Assembly (NCBI GenBank): GCA_900637135.1
Contig: LR134353.1
Location: forward strand, 3,038,001-3,102,000
Source: Mycolicibacterium flavescens
GTDB taxonomy: Bacteria > Actinomycetota > Actinomycetes > Mycobacteriales > Mycobacteriaceae
Direction: 5' to 3'
DNA length: 64,000 bases
The position numbers and the translations under genes are program-made. Shown piece by piece: positions 9,112 through 19,168 of this stretch. The notes beneath the pieces are model-generated. The model was not told the DNA's origin and did not search any database. It saw only the letters and a program-made list of their open reading frames with translations. The first letter of the stretch is position 1. The number at the start of each line of letters is the position of its first letter.

Positions 9112-10799
9112 CGTCCGTCGCGGTGCTGGGCGGTGGGGTCGCAGGTCTCACCGCAGCACACGAGCTCGCCGAGCGCGGCTTCGAGGTCACCGTCTACGAG
9201 GGCCGACCCGACGCGTTCGGCGGAAAAGCACGCTCGATCCCGGTGTGGGGATCGGGTACCGGTGGCCGGCTCGACCTGCCCGGCGAGCACGGATTCCGGT
9301 TCTTTCCCGGCTTCTACAAGCACATTCCCGACACGATGGCACGCATCCCATACGGATCGAAGACCGTCGTCGACCATCTCGTGCCGACGACGCGGATACT
9401 CTTGGCCCAGGCAGACGGGCGCCCCGAGCTCGTCGGCATCGCTGAGCAGCCGTCGTCTTTCGACGACTTCGCCGCCACGGCCGCATTCATCCGCAAAGCC
9501 GGCAGCAGCCTCGGCATCAGTCCGCCTGAACTCGGCATGTTCCTCGAACGCCTGCTGACACTGATGAGTTCATGTGACGAACGCCGGTACGACCAGTGGG
9601 AGAAGACGAGCTGGTGGAAATTCGTCGGCGCCGAGCAGCGGTCCCCGGCCTTCCAGAAATTCCTCGCCGACGGAATGACGCGCACGCTCGTTGCGGCACG
9701 TGCACGCGAGTTATCCGCGCGCACAGGAGGTTTGATCCTGTGTCAGCTGCTGTTCGACATCGTGCGTGCTGACGGCCGCATGTCTCGCGTGCTCGACGGC
9801 CCGACGAGTGAGGTCTGGATCGACCCCTGGACGGCGCATCTGCGCGATCTCGGCGCCGATCTGCGAATCGACTCCAAGGTCACCGCGATCAAGTGCGATG
9901 GAGTCCGGGTTACCGGCGTGACCGTCGAATCCACAGCCGGTGCGGAGCCCGTCGTTGCCGACTATTACGTCTCCGCCATCCCCAAAGAACAGCTCGAAAA
10001 GCTGGTGTCCCCAGAACTGCGCGCGGCCGACCCGATTCTCGGCAGGCTGCCGCAACTGGTCACCCGCTGGATGAACGGCATCATGTTCTACCTGGACCGT
10101 GACGTACCGCTGGAACCGGGCCACGCCATATTCATCGACTCCGAATGGTCGTTGACCGCGATCTCCCAGAAGCAGTTCTGGCCCGACATCGACCTCGAGC
10201 GGCGCGGGGACGGCCGTGTGGAGGGCATCCTCTCGGTCGACATCTCCGAATGGCAGCGCCCGGGAAGGGTTTACGGGAAGGTGGCAACCGAGTGCACGCC
10301 GGAGGAGATACGTGCTGAGGTGTGGGCCCAAATGGTCGCACACATCGATGACGGATCCCTCGACGAGCAGAATGTGCTCACCTGGTTCCTCGATCCGGCC
10401 ATCGTCTTCCCGAACCCGACGCCGGCGACCAACCTGGAGCCGCTGTTGATCAACACGGCCGGCTCGTGGGCCAACCGTCCCGAGGCCGCCACCCGGATTC
10501 CCAACTTCTTTCTCGCCTCCGACTTCGTTCGTACCTTCACGGATCTGGCCACCATGGAAGGCGCGAACGAGGCCGCGCGGCGTGCGGTCAACGGGATTCT
10601 CGACGCCATCGGTTCGGCGGCGCCGCGGTGCACGGTCTGGCCGTTGCAGGAGCCGCGAATATTCGGAGCGGCACGCGCGGCGGACCGGGTGTTGTGGAAG
10701 CTGGGCCGACCACCCGTGAACGTCAACACAGAAGGGGGCCTTGCGTCGGCGGGACCGCTCAGCCGCGGACTGGCCGGGCTGCTGCGCCTTTTCGGATAA
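9108..10799 (+). CDS. FAD-dependent oxidoreductase, carotene desaturase / hydroxysqualene dehydroxylase-like
   Basis: 563 residues. The N terminus has the FAD-binding motif VLGGGVAGLTAAHELAERG and a second conserved block FGGKARSIPVWG, followed by GEHGFRFFPGFYKHIPDTM, a pattern of the phytoene desaturase and hydroxysqualene dehydroxylase branch of the amine-oxidase superfamily. The C-terminal FAD segment (NFFLASDFVRTFTDLATMEGANEAARRAVNGIL) is intact. Substrate is probably an isoprenoid or similar lipid, by family only. The ATG overlaps the cyclase stop by four bases, so the two proteins are translated together. The 3' end overlaps the convergent gene by 41 bases. Confidence 0.8.
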   Translation: MTSVAVLGGGVAGLTAAHELAERGFEVTVYEGRPDAFGGKARSIPVWGSGTGGRLDLPGEHGFRFFPGFYKHIPDTMARIPYGSKTVVDHLVPTTRILLAQADGRPELVGIAEQPSSFDDFAATAAFIRKAGSSLGISPPELGMFLERLLTLMSSCDERRYDQWEKTSWWKFVGAEQRSPAFQKFLADGMTRTLVAARARELSARTGGLILCQLLFDIVRADGRMSRVLDGPTSEVWIDPWTAHLRDLGADLRIDSKVTAIKCDGVRVTGVTVESTAGAEPVVADYYVSAIPKEQLEKLVSPELRAADPILGRLPQLVTRWMNGIMFYLDRDVPLEPGHAIFIDSEWSLTAISQKQFWPDIDLERRGDGRVEGILSVDISEWQRPGRVYGKVATECTPEEIRAEVWAQMVAHIDDGSLDEQNVLTWFLDPAIVFPNPTPATNLEPLLINTAGSWANRPEAATRIPNFFLASDFVRTFTDLATMEGANEAARRAVNGILDAIGSAAPRCTVWPLQEPRIFGAARAADRVLWKLGRPPVNVNTEGGLASAGPLSRGLAGLLRLFG

Positions 10800-11706
10800 G
10801 GGACCTGGTCCGGTATCGACGGTCCAAGTAGCGCTCGTCCAGCGGGTCGGGTTCGATCGCCGCTTTGTCCAGCGCCTCCAGGTGGGCGGCGATATCTCGG
10901 TTCTCGCGCGTGGCGATGGCCGCGATGATGCGGGGTATGAGTTGGAAATACCTGGGCGGATCGAGGTACCAGGCGCTGAGCGCTGCGGCCCAGGCCATCT
11001 GGTTCACTTCCTTTTCGCGCGCCTTGTCGGGATTCATTGACAGGTAGATCGCGAACAACCAGCCCGATCTCCGGAACTTGATCAATATCCTGCTGACGAA
11101 CCCTATCTCGTTCGGTATGGCTCGGCGGATCCATCGCACCGCGGGTGAAAGCCCTTCGGTGACGCGAAGCATGCCACGAATCTGCGTGGACACCAGCGCG
11201 TTGATGAGCTGGAAATCGTGCTCGAACGCTTCCATCGAGTTCGGCACCATCTCCGCGGTGGCCAGGCCTAAATCGAAGTTGATGTGGGCGTTCAGTCCGG
11301 CCACCATGTGCTGCAGCATCGTCGACTGTCCGAACTCCTGACGGAGGAATGTCACCTCCCAGGGAAGGGTCAACCCGTCGTAATCGTCAGGGCAGAAGTA
11401 GGCGTTCAACGCATCGAAGTAGCGCTTCGCGAACACGGCATCGAACTGCTCCATCAGCGGGCGGTCGTAGAACAGGCCCTCGTCGAGGGCGGCGCGAATG
11501 GCGACGGTCGACCGCTTGTACAACACCGCGAAGTAGCCGATGGTGCTCTTCTGCCGGACCGCCCAACCGATGATCTGATCGAGATTGCGCACCACATCAT
11601 CGATGTCCGTGGCCGGTTGCAGGGGCTCCCACGGGACACCCCGAGAAGGGGTTTCCCGGCCGAGCACCGCCGATGGGCCCGGCACCGGTTCATCCTGTAG
11701 AGACAT
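10759..11706 (-). CDS. DUF5995-like protein
   Basis: 315 residues, soluble, helical. The central segment QSTMLQHMVAGLNAHINFDLGLA and the preceding PWEVTFLRQEF resemble the DUF5995 family, whose members carry a conserved GMNAHINxDL motif; the family has no established activity. The His and Asn/Asp of this motif could bind metal, which is inference. It is convergent with the FAD oxidoreductase and overlaps it by 41 bases; such a deep overlap usually reflects long-standing neighbourhood. Its own upstream region (11707-11804) holds no evident partner gene. Confidence 0.62.
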   Translation of the reverse strand: MSLQDEPVPGPSAVLGRETPSRGVPWEPLQPATDIDDVVRNLDQIIGWAVRQKSTIGYFAVLYKRSTVAIRAALDEGLFYDRPLMEQFDAVFAKRYFDALNAYFCPDDYDGLTLPWEVTFLRQEFGQSTMLQHMVAGLNAHINFDLGLATAEMVPNSMEAFEHDFQLINALVSTQIRGMLRVTEGLSPAVRWIRRAIPNEIGFVSRILIKFRRSGWLFAIYLSMNPDKAREKEVNQMAWAAALSAWYLDPPRYFQLIPRIIAAIATRENRDIAAHLEALDKAAIEPDPLDERYLDRRYRTRSLIRKGAAARPVRG

Positions 11707-11804
11707 TGCCGATGCACCACCTTCGCTAGGAGCCGAACCGCCCGCGGAACGGCAGGCACGACATCACGATGGCACCATTCGATCCTGGTGATGTGAGTAA
11801 TCGA

Positions 11805-12245
11805 CTACCTGTCTTCCAGGGACGCGAGATAGCGCAGCGCCAACGCGTAACCCTGCACGCCGAGTCCGACGATCACGCCGGTGGCCACCGCGCTCAGGTA
11901 AGAGTGGTGCCGGAACTCCTCACGGGCGTGCACGTTCGAGATGTGCACCTCTATCAGCGGCGCACGCAATTCGGTGCAGGCGTCCCGCAGAGCGACCGAC
12001 GTGTGGGTCAGCGCGCCAGCGTTGATGATCACCGGATCTCCCGCGTCGGCGGCAGCATGGATCCAGCCCAACAAGTCCGCTTCACTATCGCTCTGGCGCA
12101 CAACGGCTTTGAGGCCAAGCACCTCGGCCTCGCGTTCGATGAGCTCCATCAGCTCGTCGTGGGTGGTGCTGCCGTACACGTCCGGCTCGCGCCGGCCAAG
12201 CCGACCGAGGTTGGGACCGTTGAGCACCAGCACGGTCTGGGTCAT
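11805..12245 (-). CDS. aroQ: Type II 3-dehydroquinate dehydratase
   Basis: 146 residues, the typical length of type II dehydroquinases, which dehydrate 3-dehydroquinate to 3-dehydroshikimate and form dodecamers. The signature [17 protein letters not shown] holds the catalytic Arg and Tyr on the mobile loop; [15 protein letters not shown] and REEFRHHS supply the substrate-binding Asn/His/Ser residues and the catalytic His. Last gene of the aroC-aroK-aroB-aroQ operon, four bases after the aroB stop. In M. tuberculosis this gene is called aroD. Confidence 0.97.
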   Translation of the reverse strand: MTQTVLVLNGPNLGRLGRREPDVYGSTTHDELMELIEREAEVLGLKAVVRQSDSEADLLGWIHAAADAGDPVIINAGALTHTSVALRDACTELRAPLIEVHISNVHAREEFRHHSYLSAVATGVIVGLGVQGYALALRYLASLEDR

Positions 12246-12249
12246 GACG

Positions 12250-13965
<1,716 letters not shown>

Positions 13966-13966
<1 letters not shown>

Positions 13967-15186
13967 CAGCCCGAAGCCTGGACCCGTTGCGGAGAGGGCT
14001 CACGTTCGGCCACCCAGCGCAGGTAGTTGTCGATGTTGGCGCGCGTCTCGGTCAACGAGTCACCGCCGAACTTCTGCAGCGCCGCGCGCGCCAGGACCAG
14101 CGCCACCATGGTCTCGACGACCACGCCCGCGGCGGGCACCGCGCACACGTCGGAGCGCTGGTGGATCGCGACGGCCTCTTCACCGGTGGCCATGTCGACG
14201 GTGGCCAGGGCGCGCGGCACCGTGGAGATCGGCTTCATCGCGGCGCGCACCCGCAGCGGCTGGCCGTTGGTCATGCCGCCTTCCAGCCCGCCCGCGCGGT
14301 TGGTCGAGCGCATGACACCGTCCGGACCGGGATACATCTCGTCGTGGGCGGCGCTGCCGCGGCGGCGCGCGGTCGTGAAGCCGTCGCCGATTTCGACGCC
14401 CTTGATCGCCTGGATGCCCATCACGGCGGCGGCGAGTTGGCTGTCCAGCCGGTTGTCGCCGCTGGTGAATGAGCCCAGCCCGACCGGAAGGCCGTTGGCC
14501 ACCACCTCGACGACGCCGCCCAGCGTGTCGCCGTCCTTCTTGGCCGCCTCGATCTCGTCGATCATCGACTTCTCGGCGTCCTTGTCGTACGCGCGCACCG
14601 GGCTGGCGTCGATCGCCGCGAGGTCGGCGGCTTGGGGCGGCGGGCCGTCGTAGGGGTCCGACGCCCCGATCGAGATGACATGGGACACCACCTCGACGCC
14701 GAGGGCCTCCTTGAGGAATGCGCGGGCGATGGTGCCCGCAGCGACGCGGGCCGCGGTCTCGCGCGCGCTGGCACGCTCCAGCACCGGGCGGGCGTCGTCG
14801 AAGCCGTACTTGAGCATGCCCGCGTAGTCGGCGTGCCCGGGCCGGGGCCGCGTCAACGGCGCGTTGCGTGCGCTCTCGGCCAGCTCGGCGGGGTCGACCG
14901 GATCCGGGGCCATCACCGTCTCCCACTTCGGCCACTCGGTGTTGCCGATCTCGACCGCGATCGGGCCGCCAAGCGTGACGCCGTGTCGAACCCCCGCCAG
15001 CATCGTGACCTGGTCCTGCTCGAACTTCATCCGGGCGCCGCGGCCGTACCCGAGACGTCGACGCGCCAGTTGTCCAGCGATGTCGTCGGAGGTGACGTGC
15101 ACGCCCGCGACCATGCCTTCGACCACGGCCACCAGGGCGCGGCCGTGTGATTCACCAGCAGTGGTCCATCGCAACACGCGTCCCAT
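13966..15186 (-). CDS. aroC: Chorismate synthase
   Basis: 406 residues. It makes chorismate from EPSP using reduced FMN. The N-terminal signature [18 protein letters not shown] and the [29 protein letters not shown] and [17 protein letters not shown] segments are diagnostic. It is the first gene of the aroC-K-B-Q operon. ATG start 28 bases downstream of the stop of the same-strand tetR gene, so read-through from tetR is possible. In M. tuberculosis the gene is called aroF. Confidence 0.97.
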
Positions 15187-15214
15187 CTTCCCACGTCGGC
15201 CGTCTGACCCCGAA

Positions 15215-15823
15215 TCAGGCGATGACCAGGCCGTCGAGGACGCGGGCGAGTTCGGCCGCGACCTGACGGTGCGCGGCCTTCTGATCGGTCGAGCGCGCGA
15301 CGATCATGGCCGCCTCGCAGATGGCTCCGAACAGGAAGTGCGCCAGCGGCCCGGGCGTGCGCTTGGCGATCCGCCCCGCGTCGACCGCACGAGCGATGGC
15401 CGCCTCCATCATGTCGAGCAGCGGGGTCTCCAGGCGCCGCATCTGCTCCCAGCCCAGCGCGGTGAACGCGTCGAGCAGCACGATCCGTTGCACCCCCGGG
15501 TCGAGGCATTCGTCGAGGAACGCCCGGCAGCCTGCCCCGAACGCGTCCCACGGATCCTTCTTCCGTGCGTACGCACGCTGATAGGTCTCGGCCAGTGGCA
15601 CCGCCATCCGCTCGACCTCGCGCGTGAAGACCGCCTCGAACAGCCCGCGCTTGCCGTCGAAGTGGTGGTAGACGGCACCCTTGGTCACCCGCGCCCGGGC
15701 CGCGACGGCGTCGAGCGAGGTGGTCTCGTATCCGTTCTCGGCGAACAACGCGCGCGCCGCGTCGATGAGCGCGGCGGTGGTCGCCTCGGTGCGTTCGGCC
15801 TGGGTGAGTCGCGTTGCGGGCAT
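15215..15823 (-). CDS. TetR/AcrR family transcriptional regulator
   Basis: 202 residues from the ATG at 15823 (a TTG 15 bases earlier is also in frame). The N-terminal helix-turn-helix is clear: [47 protein letters not shown]. The remainder is a helical ligand-binding domain. The start codon forms the end of a palindrome CATACTCGAGGTATG (minus strand), whose first half CATACT would sit at -12 to -7 of a leaderless mRNA. The same operator type recurs twice at 17787-17822, so I infer autoregulation and control of the small enzymes and nitrile hydratase operon nearby. Ligand unknown, possibly a nitrile or amide. Confidence 0.9.
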   Translation of the reverse strand: MPATRLTQAERTEATTAALIDAARALFAENGYETTSLDAVAARARVTKGAVYHHFDGKRGLFEAVFTREVERMAVPLAETYQRAYARKKDPWDAFGAGCRAFLDECLDPGVQRIVLLDAFTALGWEQMRRLETPLLDMMEAAIARAVDAGRIAKRTPGPLAHFLFGAICEAAMIVARSTDQKAAHRQVAAELARVLDGLVIA

Positions 15824-15835
15824 ACCTCGAGTATG
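15821..15835. promoter_or_regulatory. TetR operator, copy 1 (overlaps tetR start codon)
   Basis: CATACCTCGAGTATG on the + strand, an imperfect dyad of the form CATACY-N3-AGTATG. Read on the minus strand its last three bases are the tetR ATG, and CATACT occupies the -10 position for a leaderless transcript. Same motif as the two operators at 17787-17801 and 17808-17822. Confidence 0.75.
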
Positions 15836-15919
15836 CAAGTGTCGTGCGGTCGTGGGTGCGAGCTTCCATGACCTCCGAGGTAATCGACTCGGCGAACCCC
15901 GTCCGCGAGAATCAGTGCG

Positions 15920-16693
15920 ATGACGCCCGAGAAGCCGCCGATCCTGTTCCTACACTCGATTTTCGGAACTCCCGAGCTGTACAAGCCGTGGCTGGAGTTC
16001 TTCCGCGCCACGGGGTACGAGTGTCGTGCCGCGACAATGCCCGGCCGCAACCCGACGGATCGGGAGGTGTTGTCGGCGAGCGGGGTGGCGGAGTTCTTCG
16101 AGGCGGCACTGGCAGCGTACGACAGCCTGGACGCCCCGGCGGTGGTGGTCGGCCACAGTATCGGCGGGCTATTGGGCCAGAAACTGGCCGCAGTGCGCGA
16201 CGTGCGCGCGCTGGTGCTACTGGCGTCGATTCCGGCCGGGGTTTTGTGGCCGCAGCTGCGGTCTTTGCCGCACCTGGTGCCGATCCTGCCGGCGGTGCTG
16301 GCAGGCCGGCCGGTGCTGCCGAATGCGCGCACGATGCGGGCGGTCCCGTTGAGCACGCTGCCGACGGCCGAGCAGGATGAGCTGGTACCGAAGCTGGTGC
16401 CCGACTCGGGCAAGGCGTTTCGCGCGTTGACGTTGGGCACGCCGTCGGTGCGGGCGAACAGGCGTTCGGTGAGGTGTCCCGTGCTCGTGGTCAGCGGCGG
16501 TTCGGATCGCAATGTCGCGCCGTGGATTTCGCGACGGATCGCAAAGCGGTACGGCGCCGAGCATCAAATGCATCCGGACATGCCGCACTGGATCGTCGCG
16601 GAGTCGGGTCTGCAGCAGGTAGCGCCGCCGGTGCTTCAGTGGCTGGAGCGAGTGCTCGCGAGCGGCCACGAATGCGAGCTCGCCGCCGAGTAA
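15920..16693 (+). CDS. Alpha/beta hydrolase
   Basis: 257 residues. The nucleophile elbow is GHSIGG (Ser near residue 77), the acid is likely in SGGSDRNVAP (about 195) and the histidine in MPHWIVAESG (about 218). An oxyanion-type motif FLHSIFGTPELY follows the first strand near residue 12, where HGxx would be usual. Small size with a short lid. Substrate not predictable; in this setting an ester or amide linked to nitrile metabolism is possible but unproven. It is divergent from tetR; the 82-base gap also contains the tetR promoter. A hairpin follows its stop. Confidence 0.82.
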   Translation: MTPEKPPILFLHSIFGTPELYKPWLEFFRATGYECRAATMPGRNPTDREVLSASGVAEFFEAALAAYDSLDAPAVVVGHSIGGLLGQKLAAVRDVRALVLLASIPAGVLWPQLRSLPHLVPILPAVLAGRPVLPNARTMRAVPLSTLPTAEQDELVPKLVPDSGKAFRALTLGTPSVRANRRSVRCPVLVVSGGSDRNVAPWISRRIAKRYGAEHQMHPDMPHWIVAESGLQQVAPPVLQWLERVLASGHECELAAE

Positions 16694-16701
16694 TCGTGCT
16701 C

Positions 16702-16748
16702 GCTCCGCGGGCCTTGCCGGGCCAGTCCCGGGCATGTCAGAGCGGAGC
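16702..16748. terminator. Hairpin after the alpha/beta hydrolase
   Basis: Inverted repeat GCTCCGC (16702-16708) / GCGGAGC (16742-16748) enclosing a second GC-rich self-complementary stretch. No U-tract, as is usual for mycobacterial stem terminators. It separates the hydrolase from the convergent DUF3237 gene. Confidence 0.45.
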
Positions 16749-16778
16749 TGTATCCATCTCGTCTGAATCAGTTGCAGC

Positions 16779-16914
16779 TCAGCAATTCCACTGTGGCTCG
16801 AACAACCCACCCTCTTCGGGAGTGTGCGGTTTGTCGTTGGCGGCCAGCCAGTCTTGGCGGTGGCGTTCTTTCAGCTTCGAATTCAGCGCGTTCGCGGCGT
16901 TCTGCCTCTTCAGT
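16779..16914 (-). pseudogene. Possible orphan C-terminal remnant of an unknown protein
   Basis: Below the DUF3237 stop the minus strand reads about 44 codons to a stop at 16779, including LKRQNAANALNSKLKERH and QDWLAANDKPHTPEEGGLF. The composition (Asn, Lys, Trp, Gln, no run of Arg/Ala/Pro shadow codons) looks like a genuine hydrophilic protein tail. No start codon belongs to it: upstream the frame runs into the DUF3237 gene in a different frame. I read it as the truncated end of a lost gene, but cannot name the family. Confidence 0.35.
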
Positions 16915-17406
16915 TCAGAGCACTTGATAAATGCGGTAGTCGACGTGGTCGGGCGAGAGGATGTTGTAGCCCACCGCGACGATTCCGCCGAGCCATGCAT
17001 ACCGTTCGTCGGCGGTGGCGAATCTCGGCGTGGTCCGCACGTAGGTCTCGTCGAAACCGAGTACCTCCCCGCGCGCCAGCCGGTCGAGGCCGTCGGCGGG
17101 AACGTTGACGATGCCCGCGCTCTCGAAGTGGATGAGCACGCCGTCGTGCGTGCGCAAGGTCGCGCGGACGTCGACCCTGCCGCATCCGTCGTCACCGACG
17201 AGCAGCCAGTCACCACCCCCGGGTAGTACCTCGCCGCGCAGCCGCGGCCCGTTCACGCCCCCGCCTTTGGTGACGAACGTCAGCCGCATGCCGGTTGCGG
17301 TCGGAACCGGTTGTGCCGGAAGCAGATCAACGCTGACGTCGAAGAGGTGCTCCACGGGCAGCGCGTCGATGAGTGGCAGTTGGTCGATCGCTGCTGCCGC
17401 AGTCAC
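16915..17406 (-). CDS. DUF3237 family protein
   Basis: 163 residues. The family is a small lipocalin-like beta-barrel of unknown activity. Supporting features are the GDWLLVGDDGCGRVDVRATLRTHDG block, the YVRTTPRFATADERYAWL segment and the terminal VAVGYNILSPDHVDYRIYQ, which together are typical of DUF3237. Start is GTG overlapping the preceding stop by four bases (GTGA), so it is translationally coupled to the SnoaL-like gene. Both are probably transcribed from the operator-controlled promoter at 17787-17801. Role in nitrile or xenobiotic metabolism is inferred from position only. Confidence 0.8.
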   Translation of the reverse strand: MTAAAAIDQLPLIDALPVEHLFDVSVDLLPAQPVPTATGMRLTFVTKGGGVNGPRLRGEVLPGGGDWLLVGDDGCGRVDVRATLRTHDGVLIHFESAGIVNVPADGLDRLARGEVLGFDETYVRTTPRFATADERYAWLGGIVAVGYNILSPDHVDYRIYQVL

Positions 17407-17789
17407 GAACGGCCTCCGCTCATCGACGCGACCATCTGCGCGGAGTCGATGAACGAGTCCTTGCGGGCGACCAGTCCGTCGGGTGAGACGACGACAACGT
17501 CGAGGCAGTCGAATCGCACGTCACCGGAGATCAACACCCAGTCGAGCACCCAGTGGGCACTGCCGTAGAGGACGCGGTTGACCTCGAAGGCGAAGTCGGG
17601 GAATTGCCGGAAGACACCGGCGAACGCCTCCCGCGCGGCGTCGCGGCCGACCGCGGGCTCGATGTCCACATGGGTCCAGAAACGGGTGTCCGCGGTGTGC
17701 AGGTCGGCGATCGCGTCGGGGTCGCGATCGGCCCATGCGGCGAAATACCGCTCCGAGATGGCTTTCAGGTCAAGGTCGACATTCTGCAT
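17403..17789 (-). CDS. SnoaL-like / NTF2-fold protein
   Basis: 128 residues from the ATG at 17789. The cone-shaped NTF2 fold is indicated by ISERYFAAWADRDPDAIADLHTADTRFWTHV, GRDAAREAFAGVFRQFPDFAFEV and a final strand pair. Such proteins act as isomerases, cyclases or dehydratases, or simply bind ligands; none can be selected here. The chosen start is the last three bases of operator copy 2, the same geometry as tetR; longer in-frame starts exist at 17810 and 17882 but would place the operators inside the coding region. First gene of a two-gene unit with DUF3237. Confidence 0.75.
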   Translation of the reverse strand: MQNVDLDLKAISERYFAAWADRDPDAIADLHTADTRFWTHVDIEPAVGRDAAREAFAGVFRQFPDFAFEVNRVLYGSAHWVLDWVLISGDVRFDCLDVVVVSPDGLVARKDSFIDSAQMVASMSGGRS

Positions 17790-17801
17790 ACTCACAGTAT
17801 G
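17787..17801. promoter_or_regulatory. TetR operator, copy 2
   Basis: CATACTCACAGTATG, an exact CATACT-N3-AGTATG dyad. On the minus strand it ends with the ATG of the SnoaL-like gene, and its CATACT sits at -12 to -7 relative to that A, giving a leaderless promoter buried in the operator. Confidence 0.8.
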
Positions 17802-17807
17802 TATTAA

Positions 17808-17822
17808 CATACTCTGAGTATG
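17808..17822. promoter_or_regulatory. TetR operator, copy 3
   Basis: CATACTCTGAGTATG, the same dyad, 21 bases (two helical turns) from copy 2. With copy 2 it forms a larger inverted repeat spanning 17786-17823. On the + strand its CATACT could be the -10 for the DUF1097-nitrile hydratase operon, with a start site near 17820. Confidence 0.78.
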
Positions 17823-17840
17823 CAACTGCAGTTGTTCTGA
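17820..17840 (+). CDS. Possible leaderless micro-ORF ahead of the nitrile hydratase operon
   Basis: If transcription starts at the A of the terminal ATG of operator copy 3, the mRNA begins with a six-residue open frame (MQLQLF, stop TGA at 17838-17840), about 50 bases before the DUF1097 start. Leaderless micro-ORFs of this kind occur in mycobacteria. It overlaps a 12-bp palindrome CAACTGCAGTTG (17823-17834). No coding evidence beyond the geometry. Confidence 0.2.
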   Translation: MQLQLF

Positions 17841-17891
17841 ATCCAACACAGTCGTTACGCGGGCGAAACACCGCGACCGCACAGTTCTTCC

Positions 17892-18434
17892 ATGGATTCA
17901 AGATCGGCATTGACGGTGAGCATCGGTGTGCTCGGCGGACTCGCGGTGGCCTTGACCGCGGAAGTGATCACGGTCCCGATCTGGGTGGTCTTCCTGACGT
18001 GGGCCTCCTTCTTCTTCGTCGGTGGCGGAATCGGCGGATGGGTGCGGTCGCTGGCGAGCAATCTGGCCGGCGTCCTGATCGCGGCGGCGAGCCTGTATGC
18101 GGGCCACCTGCTGGGCGGCAGCCTGTTGGCGGTCGCGGTGGCCGTCGGGATCGGCAGCGCGGTGATGGTGCAGGCGTCCTGGCTACCGCTGCTCTCGACG
18201 ACGCCCGCGGTGGTGGTGGGTTTCGCGAGCACGGTGTCCACGGTGGCCGGGACGGGCAACGCGATCACCGTGACGTCGATATCGCATCCGGGCCTGGTCG
18301 CCGCGATGGCGTGTGTGCTCGGGGCCTCGTTCGGTTTGTTGAGCGAGTACGTCGCGAAGGTGTTGACCCGCGAGCCCGAAACGCACCACGCGAGTCCGGA
18401 AATTGCACCGACGACGGAAGGCAGCCCCGCGTAA
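17892..18434 (+). CDS. DUF1097-type membrane protein
   Basis: 180 residues with five or six predicted membrane segments (about 7-25, 28-50, 57-75, 78-98, 100-120, 136-155) and a polar C-terminal tail. The glycine- and alanine-rich hydrophobic pattern and length match DUF1097 inner-membrane proteins such as E. coli YcdZ; function unknown. Its TAA stop overlaps the ATG of nitrile hydratase beta (TAATG), so it is the first gene of that operon and translationally coupled. A role in uptake of a nitrile or amide, or in cobalt supply, is inference from position. Confidence 0.65.
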   Translation: MDSRSALTVSIGVLGGLAVALTAEVITVPIWVVFLTWASFFFVGGGIGGWVRSLASNLAGVLIAAASLYAGHLLGGSLLAVAVAVGIGSAVMVQASWLPLLSTTPAVVVGFASTVSTVAGTGNAITVTSISHPGLVAAMACVLGASFGLLSEYVAKVLTREPETHHASPEIAPTTEGSPA

Positions 18435-19168
18435 TGAAGCTGCAGCACTACCTCGGCGGCCTGGAGGGGCTGCCGGCACCGCTCAACCTCGAGAAGCGAG
18501 TCTTCGTCGAAGAGTGGGAGAAGCGGATCTTTGGTATCCACGTCGCGATGATGGGGTTGTCGAACCACCTCGGTTCGTCGCTTCCGCGGTATCCGATCGA
18601 CGAGGTGCCGACCGCGTTCAAGGACGAGTGGACGTGGGCCGACCTGCGCACCGGCGCCGAAGCGATGAACCCGTTCGACTACTTCAAGTTCCGCTACTAC
18701 GAGAAGTGGCTGGGCGGCATCACGCAGTTCTTCATCGATAAGGGCTACGTGACCGAAGACGAATTGGCCGCGCGTAAAGAGGAATTGGCCGCCGAAGCCG
18801 CGCCTGCCGTCGGCGATCCGGTACCGGCGATCGACGACCAGGTCGTCGACTACCTACGTCGGGGCGACAGTCCCCGCCGCGACGTCGCTCACCCGAAGTT
18901 CGCCGTCGGCGACTCCGTGCGCATCACCAACTTCCCCGCTGCCGCCCACACCCGCCTGCCCGGCTATCTGCGTGGCCGCGTGGGCACCGTGGAGCGGATC
19001 TTCGAGGGCGACTACGCGTACTTCACCCACACCGGCGACGGCATCGGTGACCCGATGCCGATCTACATCGTCGCGTTCGACCCGCAGGATCTGTTCGGTG
19101 AGCGCGCCGAGAACGGTCCGCTGACCATCTACGCCGAGCTGTTCGAGGCCTACCTGGAAGGAGCGTGA
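18434..19168 (+). CDS. nthB: Nitrile hydratase, beta subunit
   Basis: 244 residues from the ATG at 18434. Beta forms the heterodimer with alpha and contributes arginines that hydrogen-bond the oxidised cysteines of the metal centre. The N terminus MKLQHYLGGLEGL, the helical RYPIDEVPTAFKDEWTWADLRTGAEAMNPFDYFKFRYYEKWL region and the SH3-like C-terminal barrel (FAVGDSVRIT to GDPMPIYIVAFDPQDLFGE) are typical. The order beta before alpha is that of Co-type clusters. The frame is open far upstream, but the overlap with the DUF1097 stop and family length fix the start. Next gene overlaps by one base. Confidence 0.93.
   Translation: MKLQHYLGGLEGLPAPLNLEKRVFVEEWEKRIFGIHVAMMGLSNHLGSSLPRYPIDEVPTAFKDEWTWADLRTGAEAMNPFDYFKFRYYEKWLGGITQFFIDKGYVTEDELAARKEELAAEAAPAVGDPVPAIDDQVVDYLRRGDSPRRDVAHPKFAVGDSVRITNFPAAAHTRLPGYLRGRVGTVERIFEGDYAYFTHTGDGIGDPMPIYIVAFDPQDLFGERAENGPLTIYAELFEAYLEGA

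Noticed and set aside
17735..18433. Upstream extension of nitrile hydratase beta
   Set aside because: Covers the DUF1097 gene in another frame; family length and TAATG overlap support the start at 18434.
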